Origin: Clostridia bacterium
GTDB taxonomy: Bacteria > Bacillota_A > Clostridia > Christensenellales > Aristaeellaceae
Assembly: GCA_017481065.1 (NCBI GenBank)
Contig: JAFUPT010000155.1
Coordinates: 1 to 29,071 of the forward strand
Direction of reading: 5' to 3'
Length of the DNA: 29,071 nt
The notes under the pieces were generated by a model. That model was not told the DNA's origin, did no database searches, and saw nothing but the letters and a program-made list of their open reading frames with translations. Numbering within the stretch: the stretch's first letter is position 1; each line of letters begins with the position of its first letter. This document shows, in pieces, positions 1 to 6,734 of the stretch. The translations under genes and the position numbers were made by a program.

Positions 1-447
1 CCAGGTATCCGGAGTTTCGTGCTGGAGCTCATTTTTGAACTGCTGGCGGAACAGGCCGCAGTGGTAGCGCAGGCCGATGCCGTCGCCGGGCAGGTTCAGG
101 GTAGCCAGGCTGTCCAGGAAGCATGCCGCCAGGCGGCCCAGGCCGCCGTTGCCCAGGCTGGGCTCGGCTTCGATTTCTTCAATATCGGAAAGGGATTTGC
201 CATTTTCGGTCAGGATATTCCGAACTTCATCGTAAATGCCCAGGTTGATCAGGTTGTTGCTCAGCAGCTTGCCGATCAGGAATTCGGCGGAAATGTAATA
301 GAGCTTGCGTCCGGATACGGGCCGCACGCGGCCATCGGCTTCCTGCTGCACCAATTTCAGCAGGGCACTGTAAAGTTCATGGTTATCGCACTGGGCGATG
401 GGCTTTGTGCAGATTTCGGACAGACGGTTCTGGATATCCGGTTTCAT
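1..447 (-). CDS. glgP: Glycogen/starch phosphorylase, N-terminal part (runs off the window)
   Basis: Glycogen phosphorylase releases glucose 1-phosphate from alpha-1,4-glucans using phosphate and pyridoxal phosphate, in the cytoplasm. Reading the minus strand from the ATG at 447-445 gives 149 residues with no stop before the window edge, so the C-terminal four-fifths, including the PLP lysine, is outside. Diagnostic stretches are [17 protein letters not shown] near residues 50-66 and [16 protein letters not shown] at 95-110, both typical of GT35 phosphorylases. The start is supported by an AGGAGGGAG ribosome binding site a few bases upstream. It is divergent from the phosphatase, HPr and branching-enzyme genes on the plus strand, which fits a glycogen or maltodextrin turnover locus. 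Identity as a phosphorylase is very secure; the exact glucan preference is not visible. Confidence 0.95.
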   Translation of the reverse strand, partial: MKPDIQNRLSEICTKPIAQCDNHELYSALLKLVQQEADGRVRPVSGRKLYYISAEFLIGKLLSNNLINLGIYDEVRNILTENGKSLSDIEEIEAEPSLGNGGLGRLAACFLDSLATLNLPGDGIGLRYHCGLFRQQFKNELQHETPDTW

Positions 448-708
448 AGAAAATAATCTCCCTCCTGCGCTGGATGCCTGCGAAATGAGCGGCGGTTGCT
501 CCGGGTATTGTTCAGGCGGATGACGGAAGCGCGCTTTGAATCCCGCTCCAATTTTAACCATTTTTGCCGGATTCGATACGGGCCGCCGTCCGAAGAATGC
601 CGAATGGAGAAATAAAAAGGGCGGGCTATGTGCAAAATAACGCATGGCTGCCTTTCATTTCGGGATGGATGGGCGGCAGACGATGCCTGCGATAGGGAAG
701 GTGGAAAG
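448..708. other. Divergent intergenic region between glgP and the EEP phosphatase
   Basis: This 261-base gap must hold promoters for both divergent genes. It is more AT-rich around 545-625 than its flanks. I could not assign a convincing -35/-10 pair on either strand; a minus-strand TAAAAT preceded by TG near 550-560 is only a weak candidate. Short open frames here have no ribosome binding site or recognisable product. Confidence 0.4.
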
Positions 709-1563
709 ATGAAGCTGCTTACGCTGAACACCCATAGCATGCTGGAGGAAAACTATGAGGAAAAGCTGGGCTTCTTCCTGGAATTTATCCTTCGGGAAGG
801 GGTGGATATCATCGCCCTGCAGGAGGTGAACCAATCGGCGGATGCGCGGATCGCGCTTGATTCCTGCGGAATGGTTCCGCTGGAAGGGACGGATGTTCCC
901 CTGCGGGAGGACAACCATGCCCTGCGCATTGCCCGAATGCTCAGGGCCGCAGGCTCGGAGGCGAGCTGGGCTTACCTTCCCGTCAAGCGTGGCTATGGAA
1001 GATATGATGAGGGAATGGCCGTGATGTGCCTGCGCGGCGGGATATCCGCCACGGATAGATGCACCATAAGCGGCATAAAGGATTACCAGAATTGGCGCAC
1101 CCGCGCAGTGCTGGGCGTGCGGCCTGCCGGCTGCCCGGAATGGTTTTACAGCGTGCACATGGGCTGGTGGCAGGATGAACAGGAGCCCTTCGCGGGGCAG
1201 TGGAAGGCGCTGGAGCGGCATCTGGCCGGGAAGAAAAGGGCCGGGCGCGTATGGTTGATGGGCGATTTTAACGCGCCGGCGGAGCTGCGCGGGCAGGGTT
1301 ATGACCTGATCGCTGGCTCCGGATGGCGGGATGGATGGCTGCTCGCGGGAAACAGGGATGCGGGATGCACCGTCCGGGGCGCAATCGATGGCTGGCGCGG
1401 CCTGCTGGATGGCGTGGATGAAGCGCAGGGCATGCGCATCGACCATATCTGGGTGAGCCAAGCAGTGGATACGGCGCGGTGCAGCGTGGTATTTGATGGA
1501 AGGCATGGGCGCGTGGTTTCCGACCACTTTGGCGTTATGCTGGAAACAAAAGGGGGAGGCTGA
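709..1563 (+). CDS. EEP-fold phosphatase, maltose 6'-phosphate phosphatase (MapP)/RgfB-like
   Basis: The 284-residue protein belongs to the endonuclease/exonuclease/phosphatase (DNase I-like) metal-dependent hydrolases. Visible catalytic landmarks are LTLNTHS at 4-10 (Asn7), ALQEVNQ at 36-42 (metal-binding Glu39), SVHMGWW at 148-154 (His150), GDFN at 185-188, RIDHIW at 243-248 and SDHFG at 271-275. The opening LTLNTHS..EEN and ALQEVNQ resemble the RgfB-like branch, which includes maltose 6'-phosphate phosphatase of lactic acid bacteria; that is from memory of the family, not a search. I chose the ATG at 709 because GGAAGGTGG lies just upstream and the family begins at this motif; an in-frame extension to 628 is possible but looks non-coding. 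Its position beside glycogen phosphorylase, HPr and branching enzyme fits a sugar-phosphate substrate better than a nuclease role. Function is inferred. Confidence 0.8.
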   Translation: MKLLTLNTHSMLEENYEEKLGFFLEFILREGVDIIALQEVNQSADARIALDSCGMVPLEGTDVPLREDNHALRIARMLRAAGSEASWAYLPVKRGYGRYDEGMAVMCLRGGISATDRCTISGIKDYQNWRTRAVLGVRPAGCPEWFYSVHMGWWQDEQEPFAGQWKALERHLAGKKRAGRVWLMGDFNAPAELRGQGYDLIAGSGWRDGWLLAGNRDAGCTVRGAIDGWRGLLDGVDEAQGMRIDHIWVSQAVDTARCSVVFDGRHGRVVSDHFGVMLETKGGG

Positions 1564-1713
1564 AGCAGATTTTCAGAAGGGTGGCGGCAGAATGGGGGAA
1601 CGGCCGCGCCAAATGCGCATCTTCCCGGAGAAAACGGTGCATGATAAGGAAATTCAGGGCGGCGCGGCGGGGGCTTCCCGGCTGCCAGGCGCCGCAAAAC
1701 AGGAGGAGAGAGC

Positions 1714-1974
1714 ATGCTTCAGTTTACCTGCACCATCAAAGATCCCATGGGCATTCATGCCCGCCCCGCCGGGCTGGTGGCCCGGGCGGCGAAGGCCTAT
1801 GCCGATACCACCATTACGATCGAAAGGGGAGGGCAATCTGCAAAGGCCACGCAGCTGATGCGGCTGATGAGCCTCGGCGTGAAGCAGGGGGACGAGGTGA
1901 CCGTGGCGGCGGAAGGTCCCTCCGAGGCGGAGGCGATCGAGGCCATCCGGCAGGTATTCGCGGAATATCTGTAA
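1714..1974 (+). CDS. HPr-family phosphocarrier protein
   Basis: HPr carries phosphate from enzyme I to PTS sugar permeases. The 86-residue length is standard. The active-site motif GIHARPAG places the phosphorylated histidine at residue 15 with Arg17 and Pro18. The second conserved block reads LMRLMSLGVKQGDEV (48-62). Aligning on MSLG, the place of regulatory Ser46 of Bacillus HPr is Gln47, with Thr46 one residue earlier, so the usual HPr-kinase target seems absent. The AGGAGGAGAG ribosome binding site just upstream is excellent. It lies 150 bases after the EEP phosphatase, with no clear promoter between, so cotranscription is likely. The protein could be the general HPr or a specialised paralogue; no enzyme I or EII gene is in the window. 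Confidence 0.92.
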   Translation: MLQFTCTIKDPMGIHARPAGLVARAAKAYADTTITIERGGQSAKATQLMRLMSLGVKQGDEVTVAAEGPSEAEAIEAIRQVFAEYL

Positions 1975-1991
1975 CCCGGCCCTGCGCCGGG
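1975..1991 (+). terminator. Weak hairpin after HPr
   Basis: CCCGGC (1975-1980) pairs with GCCGGG (1986-1991) immediately after the HPr stop. It lacks a real T-run (ATTTCG follows), so it may only attenuate or stabilise the transcript. Confidence 0.35.
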
Positions 1992-2016
1992 ATTTCGCCG
2001 CGCCCCGGATTGCATC

Positions 2017-2045
2017 TTGTCAGCGGTGGCGTACAGTGATATACT
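2017..2045 (+). promoter_or_regulatory. Sigma-A-type promoter of glgB
   Basis: TTGTCA at 2017-2022 and TATACT at 2040-2045 are separated by exactly 17 bases, upstream of the AAGGAGGG ribosome binding site of the branching enzyme. The promoter overlaps the upstream in-frame extension of that gene, which supports the ATG at 2083 as the true start. Confidence 0.7.
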
Positions 2046-2082
2046 GGTACTTAAGGAATTCCGGATTGCAAGGAGGGATTGC

Positions 2083-4089
2083 ATGTATCGAGTATTGGAA
2101 CTGAATCCGCAGCTTGCACCCTATGCGGGGGATATCGACCTGCGCATGGCGCTCTACCGCACCACCAAAAAGCGGCTGCTGCCGGAGGGCGGCAGGCTCT
2201 GCGATTTTGCAAATGCCCATCATTATTTTGGGTTCCACCATGCCGATGGCGGCTGGTATTACCGCGAATGGGCCCCCAGCGCCCACCAGCTCTACCTCAC
2301 CGGTGAATTCAACAACTGGAACCTCACCAGCCATCCCATGAAGAGGTTGGAGGGCGGCAACTGGGAAATTTTCCTCGCGGGGGACGAGGCCCTCTGGGAT
2401 GGCTGCAAGGTGAAAACCGTTGTGGACGCCAATATGACCCGCACCGAGCACATTCCCCTCTATGCCCGCCGGGTGGTGCAGGATAAAAAAACCGTTACAT
2501 GGTGCGCTGAGGTTGTGGATGATACAAAAGTATTCCACTGGACGGATGAAGGCTTTGCCGGCGAAAAGGATATGTTCATCTATGAGGCCCATGTGGGCAT
2601 GGCCCAGGAGGAGGGCCGGGTGGGCACCTATCGGGAATTTGCCGATTTGGTGCTGCCGCGGGTGAAGAAGGCGGGTTATAACACCATCCAGCTCATGGCC
2701 ATCATGGAGCACCCCTATTACGGCAGCTTCGGCTACCAGGTTTCCAATTTCTACGCCGCTTCCAGCTGGTTCGGCAAGCCGGAGGATTTGAAATACCTGG
2801 TAAACACTGCCCATGCCATGGGTATCCGCGTGCTGCTGGATGTGGTGCACAGCCACGCTGTAAAGAACACCGCCGAGGGCATCAACATGTTTGATGGCAC
2901 GGTATGGCAGTTCTTCCACGATGGTGCAAAGGGCGATCATCCGGCATGGGGCACCAAGTGCTTCAATTATGGAAATGACGGCGTGATCCACTTCCTGCTG
3001 AGCAATTTGAAGTTCTGGATGGAGGAATACCACTTCGACGGCTTCCGCTTCGACGGCATCACCTCCATGCTCTACCATGACCACGGCCTCGGCGTGAGCT
3101 TTGACGACAATTCCAAGTATTTCTCCCTGAACACCCATGTGGAGGCCGTCACCTATCTGCAGCTGGCCAACGAGCTGATCCGCCAGGTCAATCCCAATGC
3201 CATCACCATCGCTGAGGACATGAGCGGCATGCCCGGCATGTGCCTGCCCATTGAGGACGGCGGCGTGGGCTTTGATTACCGCCTGGGCATGGGCCTGCCG
3301 GATATGTGGGTGCGCACGGTGAAGGAAAAGAGCGATGAAAACTGGGAGATCGGCAAGATGTGGGGCGATATGTGCCTGCGCAGGCCCGGCGAAAATACCA
3401 TCGCCTATGTGGAGAGCCACGACCAGGCGCTGGTGGGGGATAAAACCATGATCTTCCGCCTGGCAGACGCCAACATGTACACCGATATGGATAAGGCTGT
3501 GCACAATCCTGTGATCGACCGCGCCATCGCCCTGCACAAGCTGATCCGCCTGTTCACCCTCGCGGGCGGCGGCGAAGGCTACCTGAACTTCATGGGCAAT
3601 GAATTCGGCCACCCGGAGTGGATTGATTTCCCCCGGGAGGGCAACGGCTGGAGCTTCCATTACTGCCGCCGCCAGTGGAGCCTGCTGGAAAATGGTTTCC
3701 TGAAGTACCAGTGGCTGGGCGAGTTTGACCGGGATATGGTGCAGCTCGCCAAGGCTGCCGGGCTGTTCCAGCAGCGCATGGGCGACCTGTGCCTGCTGGA
3801 TGAGGACGCGAAGGTGATCGTGTTCTACCGCCAGGGCCTGCTCTTTGCATTCAATTTCCATCCCGGCGAGGCCTGCGAGGAAATCAGCGTGCCGGTGCCT
3901 GCCAAGGCGAAGTACAGCGTGGAGCTGGACAGCGATGAGGCGAAGTATGGCGGCTGGGGCAATGTGGAGCACAAGGAGCTCAGCACTGTTCGTGTGAAGG
4001 GCAAGGATTATATCGAGCTCAGCCTGCCGCCGCGCACCGCAGTGGTGCTCCGGGAGGAGCGGATTGCGCCGGGCAAGGGCAAAAAATGA
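2083..4089 (+). CDS. glgB: 1,4-alpha-glucan branching enzyme, eukaryote-like type
   Basis: GlgB creates alpha-1,6 branches in glycogen. The 668-residue protein has a CBM48-like N-terminal module (WAPSAHQLYLTGEFNNWN region, around residues 63-80), a GH13 catalytic barrel and a C-terminal beta domain. GH13 landmarks: DVVHSHA (region I), GFRFDG with nucleophile Asp324, AEDMSG with acid/base Glu378, and VESHDQ with Asp447. The YHDHG after region II and GNEFGHPEWIDFPREGN are characteristic of the eukaryote-like GH13_8 subgroup rather than the E. coli type. The ATG at 2083 follows AAGGAGGG at the right spacing; an upstream frame from 2017 runs through the promoter. It is separately transcribed between its own promoter and terminator. 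No glgA or glgC is in the window, so synthesis genes lie elsewhere. Confidence 0.96.
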   Translation: MYRVLELNPQLAPYAGDIDLRMALYRTTKKRLLPEGGRLCDFANAHHYFGFHHADGGWYYREWAPSAHQLYLTGEFNNWNLTSHPMKRLEGGNWEIFLAGDEALWDGCKVKTVVDANMTRTEHIPLYARRVVQDKKTVTWCAEVVDDTKVFHWTDEGFAGEKDMFIYEAHVGMAQEEGRVGTYREFADLVLPRVKKAGYNTIQLMAIMEHPYYGSFGYQVSNFYAASSWFGKPEDLKYLVNTAHAMGIRVLLDVVHSHAVKNTAEGINMFDGTVWQFFHDGAKGDHPAWGTKCFNYGNDGVIHFLLSNLKFWMEEYHFDGFRFDGITSMLYHDHGLGVSFDDNSKYFSLNTHVEAVTYLQLANELIRQVNPNAITIAEDMSGMPGMCLPIEDGGVGFDYRLGMGLPDMWVRTVKEKSDENWEIGKMWGDMCLRRPGENTIAYVESHDQALVGDKTMIFRLADANMYTDMDKAVHNPVIDRAIALHKLIRLFTLAGGGEGYLNFMGNEFGHPEWIDFPREGNGWSFHYCRRQWSLLENGFLKYQWLGEFDRDMVQLAKAAGLFQQRMGDLCLLDEDAKVIVFYRQGLLFAFNFHPGEACEEISVPVPAKAKYSVELDSDEAKYGGWGNVEHKELSTVRVKGKDYIELSLPPRTAVVLREERIAPGKGKK

Positions 4090-4097
4090 ATGGATTG

Positions 4098-4123
4098 AAT
4101 CCCCGCATCAGCGGGGATTTTTT
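4098..4123 (+). terminator. Rho-independent terminator of glgB
   Basis: A 9-bp stem AATCCCCGC/GCGGGGATT with an ATCA loop is followed by six T residues, 9 bases after the glgB stop. This is a textbook terminator. Confidence 0.9.
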
Positions 4124-4267
4124 ATGCATTGCAGAAATGCAGGCAGTATCATTACGTTTGCAGAATGAAAAAACGGCAAAAAATTGCGTTCGTGTTATCT
4201 AAGCTGAATATAAAACGGGGAAATGGCTGGCTGAAATGGTCAAAATGCAAAAAATATTGATTTATGA

Positions 4268-4297
4268 TTGACATATACGGGGTGCAGGTGCTATACT
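4268..4297 (+). promoter_or_regulatory. Promoter of the iron-dependent alcohol dehydrogenase gene
   Basis: TTGACA (4268-4273) and TATACT (4292-4297) are separated by 18 bases within an AT-rich intergenic region. A presumed start near 4304 leaves a short leader before the ribosome binding site GGGAGGGAG. Confidence 0.8.
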
Positions 4298-4309
4298 GTT
4301 GGCACAATC

Positions 4310-4330
4310 AATAAAAACGTATCGATAAAT
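4310..4330 (+). promoter_or_regulatory. Candidate operator, site A (shared with the transketolase promoter)
   Basis: AATAAAAACGTATCGA at 4310-4325 is repeated exactly at 5793-5808. In both places it begins 7-12 bases downstream of the -10 box, where a bound repressor would block transcription. The core fits AAAACG-NNN-CGA. The binding protein is unknown; the LacI-family regulator at 14483 is a candidate only by proximity. Confidence 0.6.
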
Positions 4331-4346
4331 GGGAGGGAGAGCGTCA

Positions 4347-5516
4347 ATGCTGAATTTTAACTTTTATAATCCTGCGCGCATCGTCTTTGGCCGGGGTGTT
4401 GAGGAACAGACCGGCGAACTGGTAAAGAAGTATGGCACCAAGGTTCTGCTGCACTACGGCAGCGGCTCTGTGAAGCGCACCGGTGTGCTGGACAAGGTGA
4501 AGAAATCCCTGGATGCAGCGGGCGTTTCCTATATTGAGCTGGGCGGCGTAAAGCCCAATCCGCGCCTCTCCCTGGTTCGGGAGGGCATCGAGCTCTGCAA
4601 GCGCGAGGGCGTGGATTTCATCCTGGCAGTCGGCGGCGGCAGCACCATCGATTCCTCCAAGGGTATCGCTGCGGGCGTGCTCTACGACGGCGATATCTGG
4701 GATCTCTATCTCTATCCCGACCGCCAGCCGGAAAAGGCCCTGCCTGTGGGCGTGGTGCTCACCATCCCGGCGGCGGGCTCCGAATCCTCCAATGCTTCCG
4801 TTGTTACCAACGAGGATGGCTGGATGAAGCGCGATATCTGCGATGAATGCATCATTCCCCGCTTCGCCATTATGAATCCGGAATTCACCTTCACCCTGCC
4901 GCCGTACCAGACCGGCTGCGGCGCCAGCGATATCCTTGCGCACATGATGGAGCGCTATTTCACCCAGGTGGACCATGTGGATTTCACGGACCGCCTGCTG
5001 GAAGGCGCTATGCGCACCGTGATCAACAATGCTCCGATCGTGATCAATGAGCCGGAAAATTACGATGCCCGCGCGGAAATCATGTGGGCGGGTTCCCTTG
5101 CCCACAACGGCCTGCTGAACACCGGCCGCGAAGGCGACTGGGCCAGCCATGAAATTGAGCATGAGCTCAGCGGTATCTATGATATCGCCCATGGTGCGGG
5201 CCTGTCTATCATCTTCCCGGCGTGGATGCGCTATGTGTGGCGCGATAATCCGGCGCGCTTTGTGCAGTTTGCCCAGCGCGTGTTTGATGTGGATCTCGCT
5301 CAGGCGGAGACGGAGGCCATCGTAAACGAGATGATCTACCGCCTGGAGGCCTGGTATCGCAGGATCGGCATGCCCACCCGCTTCAGCGAGGCTGGATTGG
5401 ATGATACCCACATCGAAGAGATGGCGAAGAAATGCATGATCAACCGCGAATGCACCGGCCACTTCCGCAAACTGGTGGAAGAAGATGTGGTGGCCATCTA
5501 TCGCTTGGCATTGTAA
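4347..5516 (+). CDS. Iron-containing alcohol dehydrogenase, YqhD/BdhA-like
   Basis: A type III (iron/zinc) alcohol dehydrogenase of 389 residues that would reduce aldehydes to alcohols with NAD(P)H in the cytoplasm. The nucleotide-binding loop is GGGSTIDSSK at 96-105, and GSGSVKRTGVLD near 38-49 resembles the NADP-binding segment of YqhD. Metal ligands are visible as Asp195 and His199 (GASDILAHMMERYF), His268 (DWASHEIEHEL) and His282 (AHGAG), almost the same numbering as YqhD. The ATG at 4347 is chosen because GGGAGGGAG precedes it; an ATG at 4329 sits before that site. It is monocistronic but shares an operator-like element with the transketolase operon, so it may dispose of an aldehyde made there (for example glycolaldehyde). 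The substrate is inferred, not shown. Confidence 0.9.
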   Translation: MLNFNFYNPARIVFGRGVEEQTGELVKKYGTKVLLHYGSGSVKRTGVLDKVKKSLDAAGVSYIELGGVKPNPRLSLVREGIELCKREGVDFILAVGGGSTIDSSKGIAAGVLYDGDIWDLYLYPDRQPEKALPVGVVLTIPAAGSESSNASVVTNEDGWMKRDICDECIIPRFAIMNPEFTFTLPPYQTGCGASDILAHMMERYFTQVDHVDFTDRLLEGAMRTVINNAPIVINEPENYDARAEIMWAGSLAHNGLLNTGREGDWASHEIEHELSGIYDIAHGAGLSIIFPAWMRYVWRDNPARFVQFAQRVFDVDLAQAETEAIVNEMIYRLEAWYRRIGMPTRFSEAGLDDTHIEEMAKKCMINRECTGHFRKLVEEDVVAIYRLAL

Positions 5517-5542
5517 TTTTATAAACGTTTGCTTGCGAAATC

Positions 5543-5562
5543 GCCCGCTCCCCGGAGCGGGC
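5543..5562 (+). terminator. Hairpin after adh, possible terminator
   Basis: GCCCGCTCC pairs perfectly with GGAGCGGGC (9 bp, CC loop). The T-run (ATATTTTTC) starts about 11 bases after the stem, so it is an imperfect terminator. Confidence 0.55.
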
Positions 5563-5588
5563 CGCAGGCATATATTTTTCTTATGGAG

Positions 5589-5605
5589 AAAACGATACGA
5601 ATTTT
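5589..5605 (+). promoter_or_regulatory. Candidate operator, site C
   Basis: AAAACGATACGAATTTT matches the pattern AAAACG-NNN-CGA-N-TTTT also present at 5797-5813 and, without the right T-arm, at 4314-4330. It lies 208 bases upstream of site B, a spacing compatible with repressor looping. Recognised by eye only. Confidence 0.4.
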
Positions 5606-5661
5606 AGGTGATTTTAGTTTTGAAAAGGTTTAGAATTTGATAAATCAAAAATGGAAAAATA

Positions 5662-5676
5662 AGTTGTCATACAACT
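5662..5676. promoter_or_regulatory. Palindrome resembling a GntR-family operator
   Basis: AGTTGT-CAT-ACAACT is a perfect 6-bp-arm inverted repeat. It contains TTGT-CAT-ACAA, which fits the TNGTNNNACNA pattern known for FadR-subfamily GntR regulators. No GntR gene is in the window. Confidence 0.4.
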
Positions 5677-5756
5677 AGAAAATCGTTTTGTTCGCAATAT
5701 CAACCTATAAATTGCAAAAAATCCAGCCAGAATTGCCAAACAAATAAAAAATGTAC

Positions 5757-5785
5757 TTGACAATTACAGTACATCATGGTATTAT
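5757..5785 (+). promoter_or_regulatory. Promoter of the transketolase operon
   Basis: TTGACA at 5757-5762 and TATTAT at 5780-5785 with a 17-base spacer. The predicted start falls at about 5791-5793, directly in the shared operator element, about 100 bases before the transketolase start codon. Confidence 0.8.
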
Positions 5786-5792
5786 GTGGGCA

Positions 5793-5813
5793 AATAAAAA
5801 CGTATCGAGTTTT
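5793..5813 (+). promoter_or_regulatory. Candidate operator, site B
   Basis: AATAAAAACGTATCGA is identical over 16 bases to the element at 4310. Here it continues to GTTTTTT, so AAAAAC and GTTTTT form a 6-bp-arm inverted repeat around GTATCGA, as expected for a dimeric repressor. It overlaps the likely transcription start. Confidence 0.6.
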
Positions 5814-5891
5814 TTCACGTTCCGTTCACCCGTTTCCACAGCAAAGTACGGGGAAGCAAAACAAACAACATATAGAAAGGATGCGAAGGCA

Positions 5892-6734
5892 ATGGACGCA
5901 GCTCGCCGCAAGGAATTGGCCCTCACGGCCATGAAGATCCGCACGGTTGGCCTCGAAATGGTGAAGACCGCACGTTCCGGTCACATTGGAGGCGCGTTTT
6001 CTCTCTCGGAGATCATGAGTGTTCTTTATTTTGACAAGATGAATATCGATCCCGCAAATCCCAAGTGGGAGGATCGCGACCGCTTTGTGCTCTCCAAGGG
6101 CCATTGCACCGTTGCACTCTATCCTACCCTGGCGCTGAGAGGCTTTTTTGATTGCGAACTTCTCAAAACGTTTCGCAAGGCAGATGGCCATCTCTCCGGC
6201 CATGCTGAAATGAAGTATGTTCCCGGCGTGGATATGTCCACCGGCTCCCTGGGACAGGGCTTCTCCACTGCGGTGGGCATGGCTGTGGCCGCCAAGGTTT
6301 CCAAGAAGGATTATTACACCTACGCAGTTCTTGGCGACGGCGAAATTCAGGAAGGCCAGATTTGGGAAGCCTGCATGTATGCCGGCGCCCATGGCCTGGA
6401 CAACCTGATCGCCATTCTGGACAGCAACAAGGTTCAGCTGGACGGCACGGTGAAGGAAATCCTCGACACCGGCGATTTGAAGGCCAAGTTTGAGAGCTTC
6501 GGCTTCCATACCCAGTCCATTGATGGCCACAATGTGGAAGAAATTGCAAATGCAATCGATATCGCCAAGGCCACTCCCGGCAAGCCCCACATGATCATTG
6601 CCAACACCGTAAAGGGCAAGTGCATCTCCTTCATGGAGGGCCGCAGCGCCTGGCACGGCAAGACTCCCAATGATGAACAGTTTGATCTTGCCTTTGCAGA
6701 TCTTGCGGCGATTACGAAGGAGGTCGAGAAGTAA
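5892..6734 (+). CDS. Transketolase, N-terminal (thiamine diphosphate-binding) subunit
   Basis: Transketolase moves a two-carbon ketol unit between sugar phosphates. In many Clostridia and archaea it is split; this 280-residue protein is the half that binds the diphosphate of ThDP. Landmarks: SGHIGG with His31, SKGHCTVALY with His71, SGHAE with His103, TGSLGQGFSTAVGMA, and the ThDP motif GDGEIQEGQIWEA (148-160) ending at DSNK with Asn179. The ATG at 5892 is used because the upstream in-frame stretch from 5751 runs through the promoter and operator; AGAAAGG sits about 11 bases upstream. It is the first gene of an operon with the C-terminal half, overlapping by one base. Because a sugar importer and two kinases follow, it is more likely a pathway-specific enzyme than the housekeeping copy. 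Confidence 0.94.
   Translation: MDAARRKELALTAMKIRTVGLEMVKTARSGHIGGAFSLSEIMSVLYFDKMNIDPANPKWEDRDRFVLSKGHCTVALYPTLALRGFFDCELLKTFRKADGHLSGHAEMKYVPGVDMSTGSLGQGFSTAVGMAVAAKVSKKDYYTYAVLGDGEIQEGQIWEACMYAGAHGLDNLIAILDSNKVQLDGTVKEILDTGDLKAKFESFGFHTQSIDGHNVEEIANAIDIAKATPGKPHMIIANTVKGKCISFMEGRSAWHGKTPNDEQFDLAFADLAAITKEVEK

Larger units (their letters stand above)
5517..5891. other. AT-rich regulatory region between adh and the transketolase operon
   Basis: This 375-base gap has no convincing gene. It contains a GC-rich hairpin after adh, the transketolase promoter, two copies of an AAAACG-NNN-CGA element (5589 and 5797), a GntR-like palindrome (5662-5676), a TTTGAT/ATCAAA inverted repeat (5636-5649) and a 10-base direct repeat CAAATAAAAA at 5741 and 5791. 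The density of symmetric elements suggests control by several regulators. Confidence 0.6.

Noticed and set aside
19..456. Open frame on the plus strand at the left edge
   Set aside because: It is the complement of the glycogen phosphorylase coding region, whose conserved motifs are unmistakable on the minus strand.
444..740. 98-codon minus-strand frame between glgP and the phosphatase
   Set aside because: Covers the divergent promoter region, has no ribosome binding site and ends over the glgP start.
2020..3972. 650-codon open frame antisense to glgB
   Set aside because: Histidine- and alanine-rich translation typical of antisense frames in GC-rich genes; glgB itself has all catalytic motifs.
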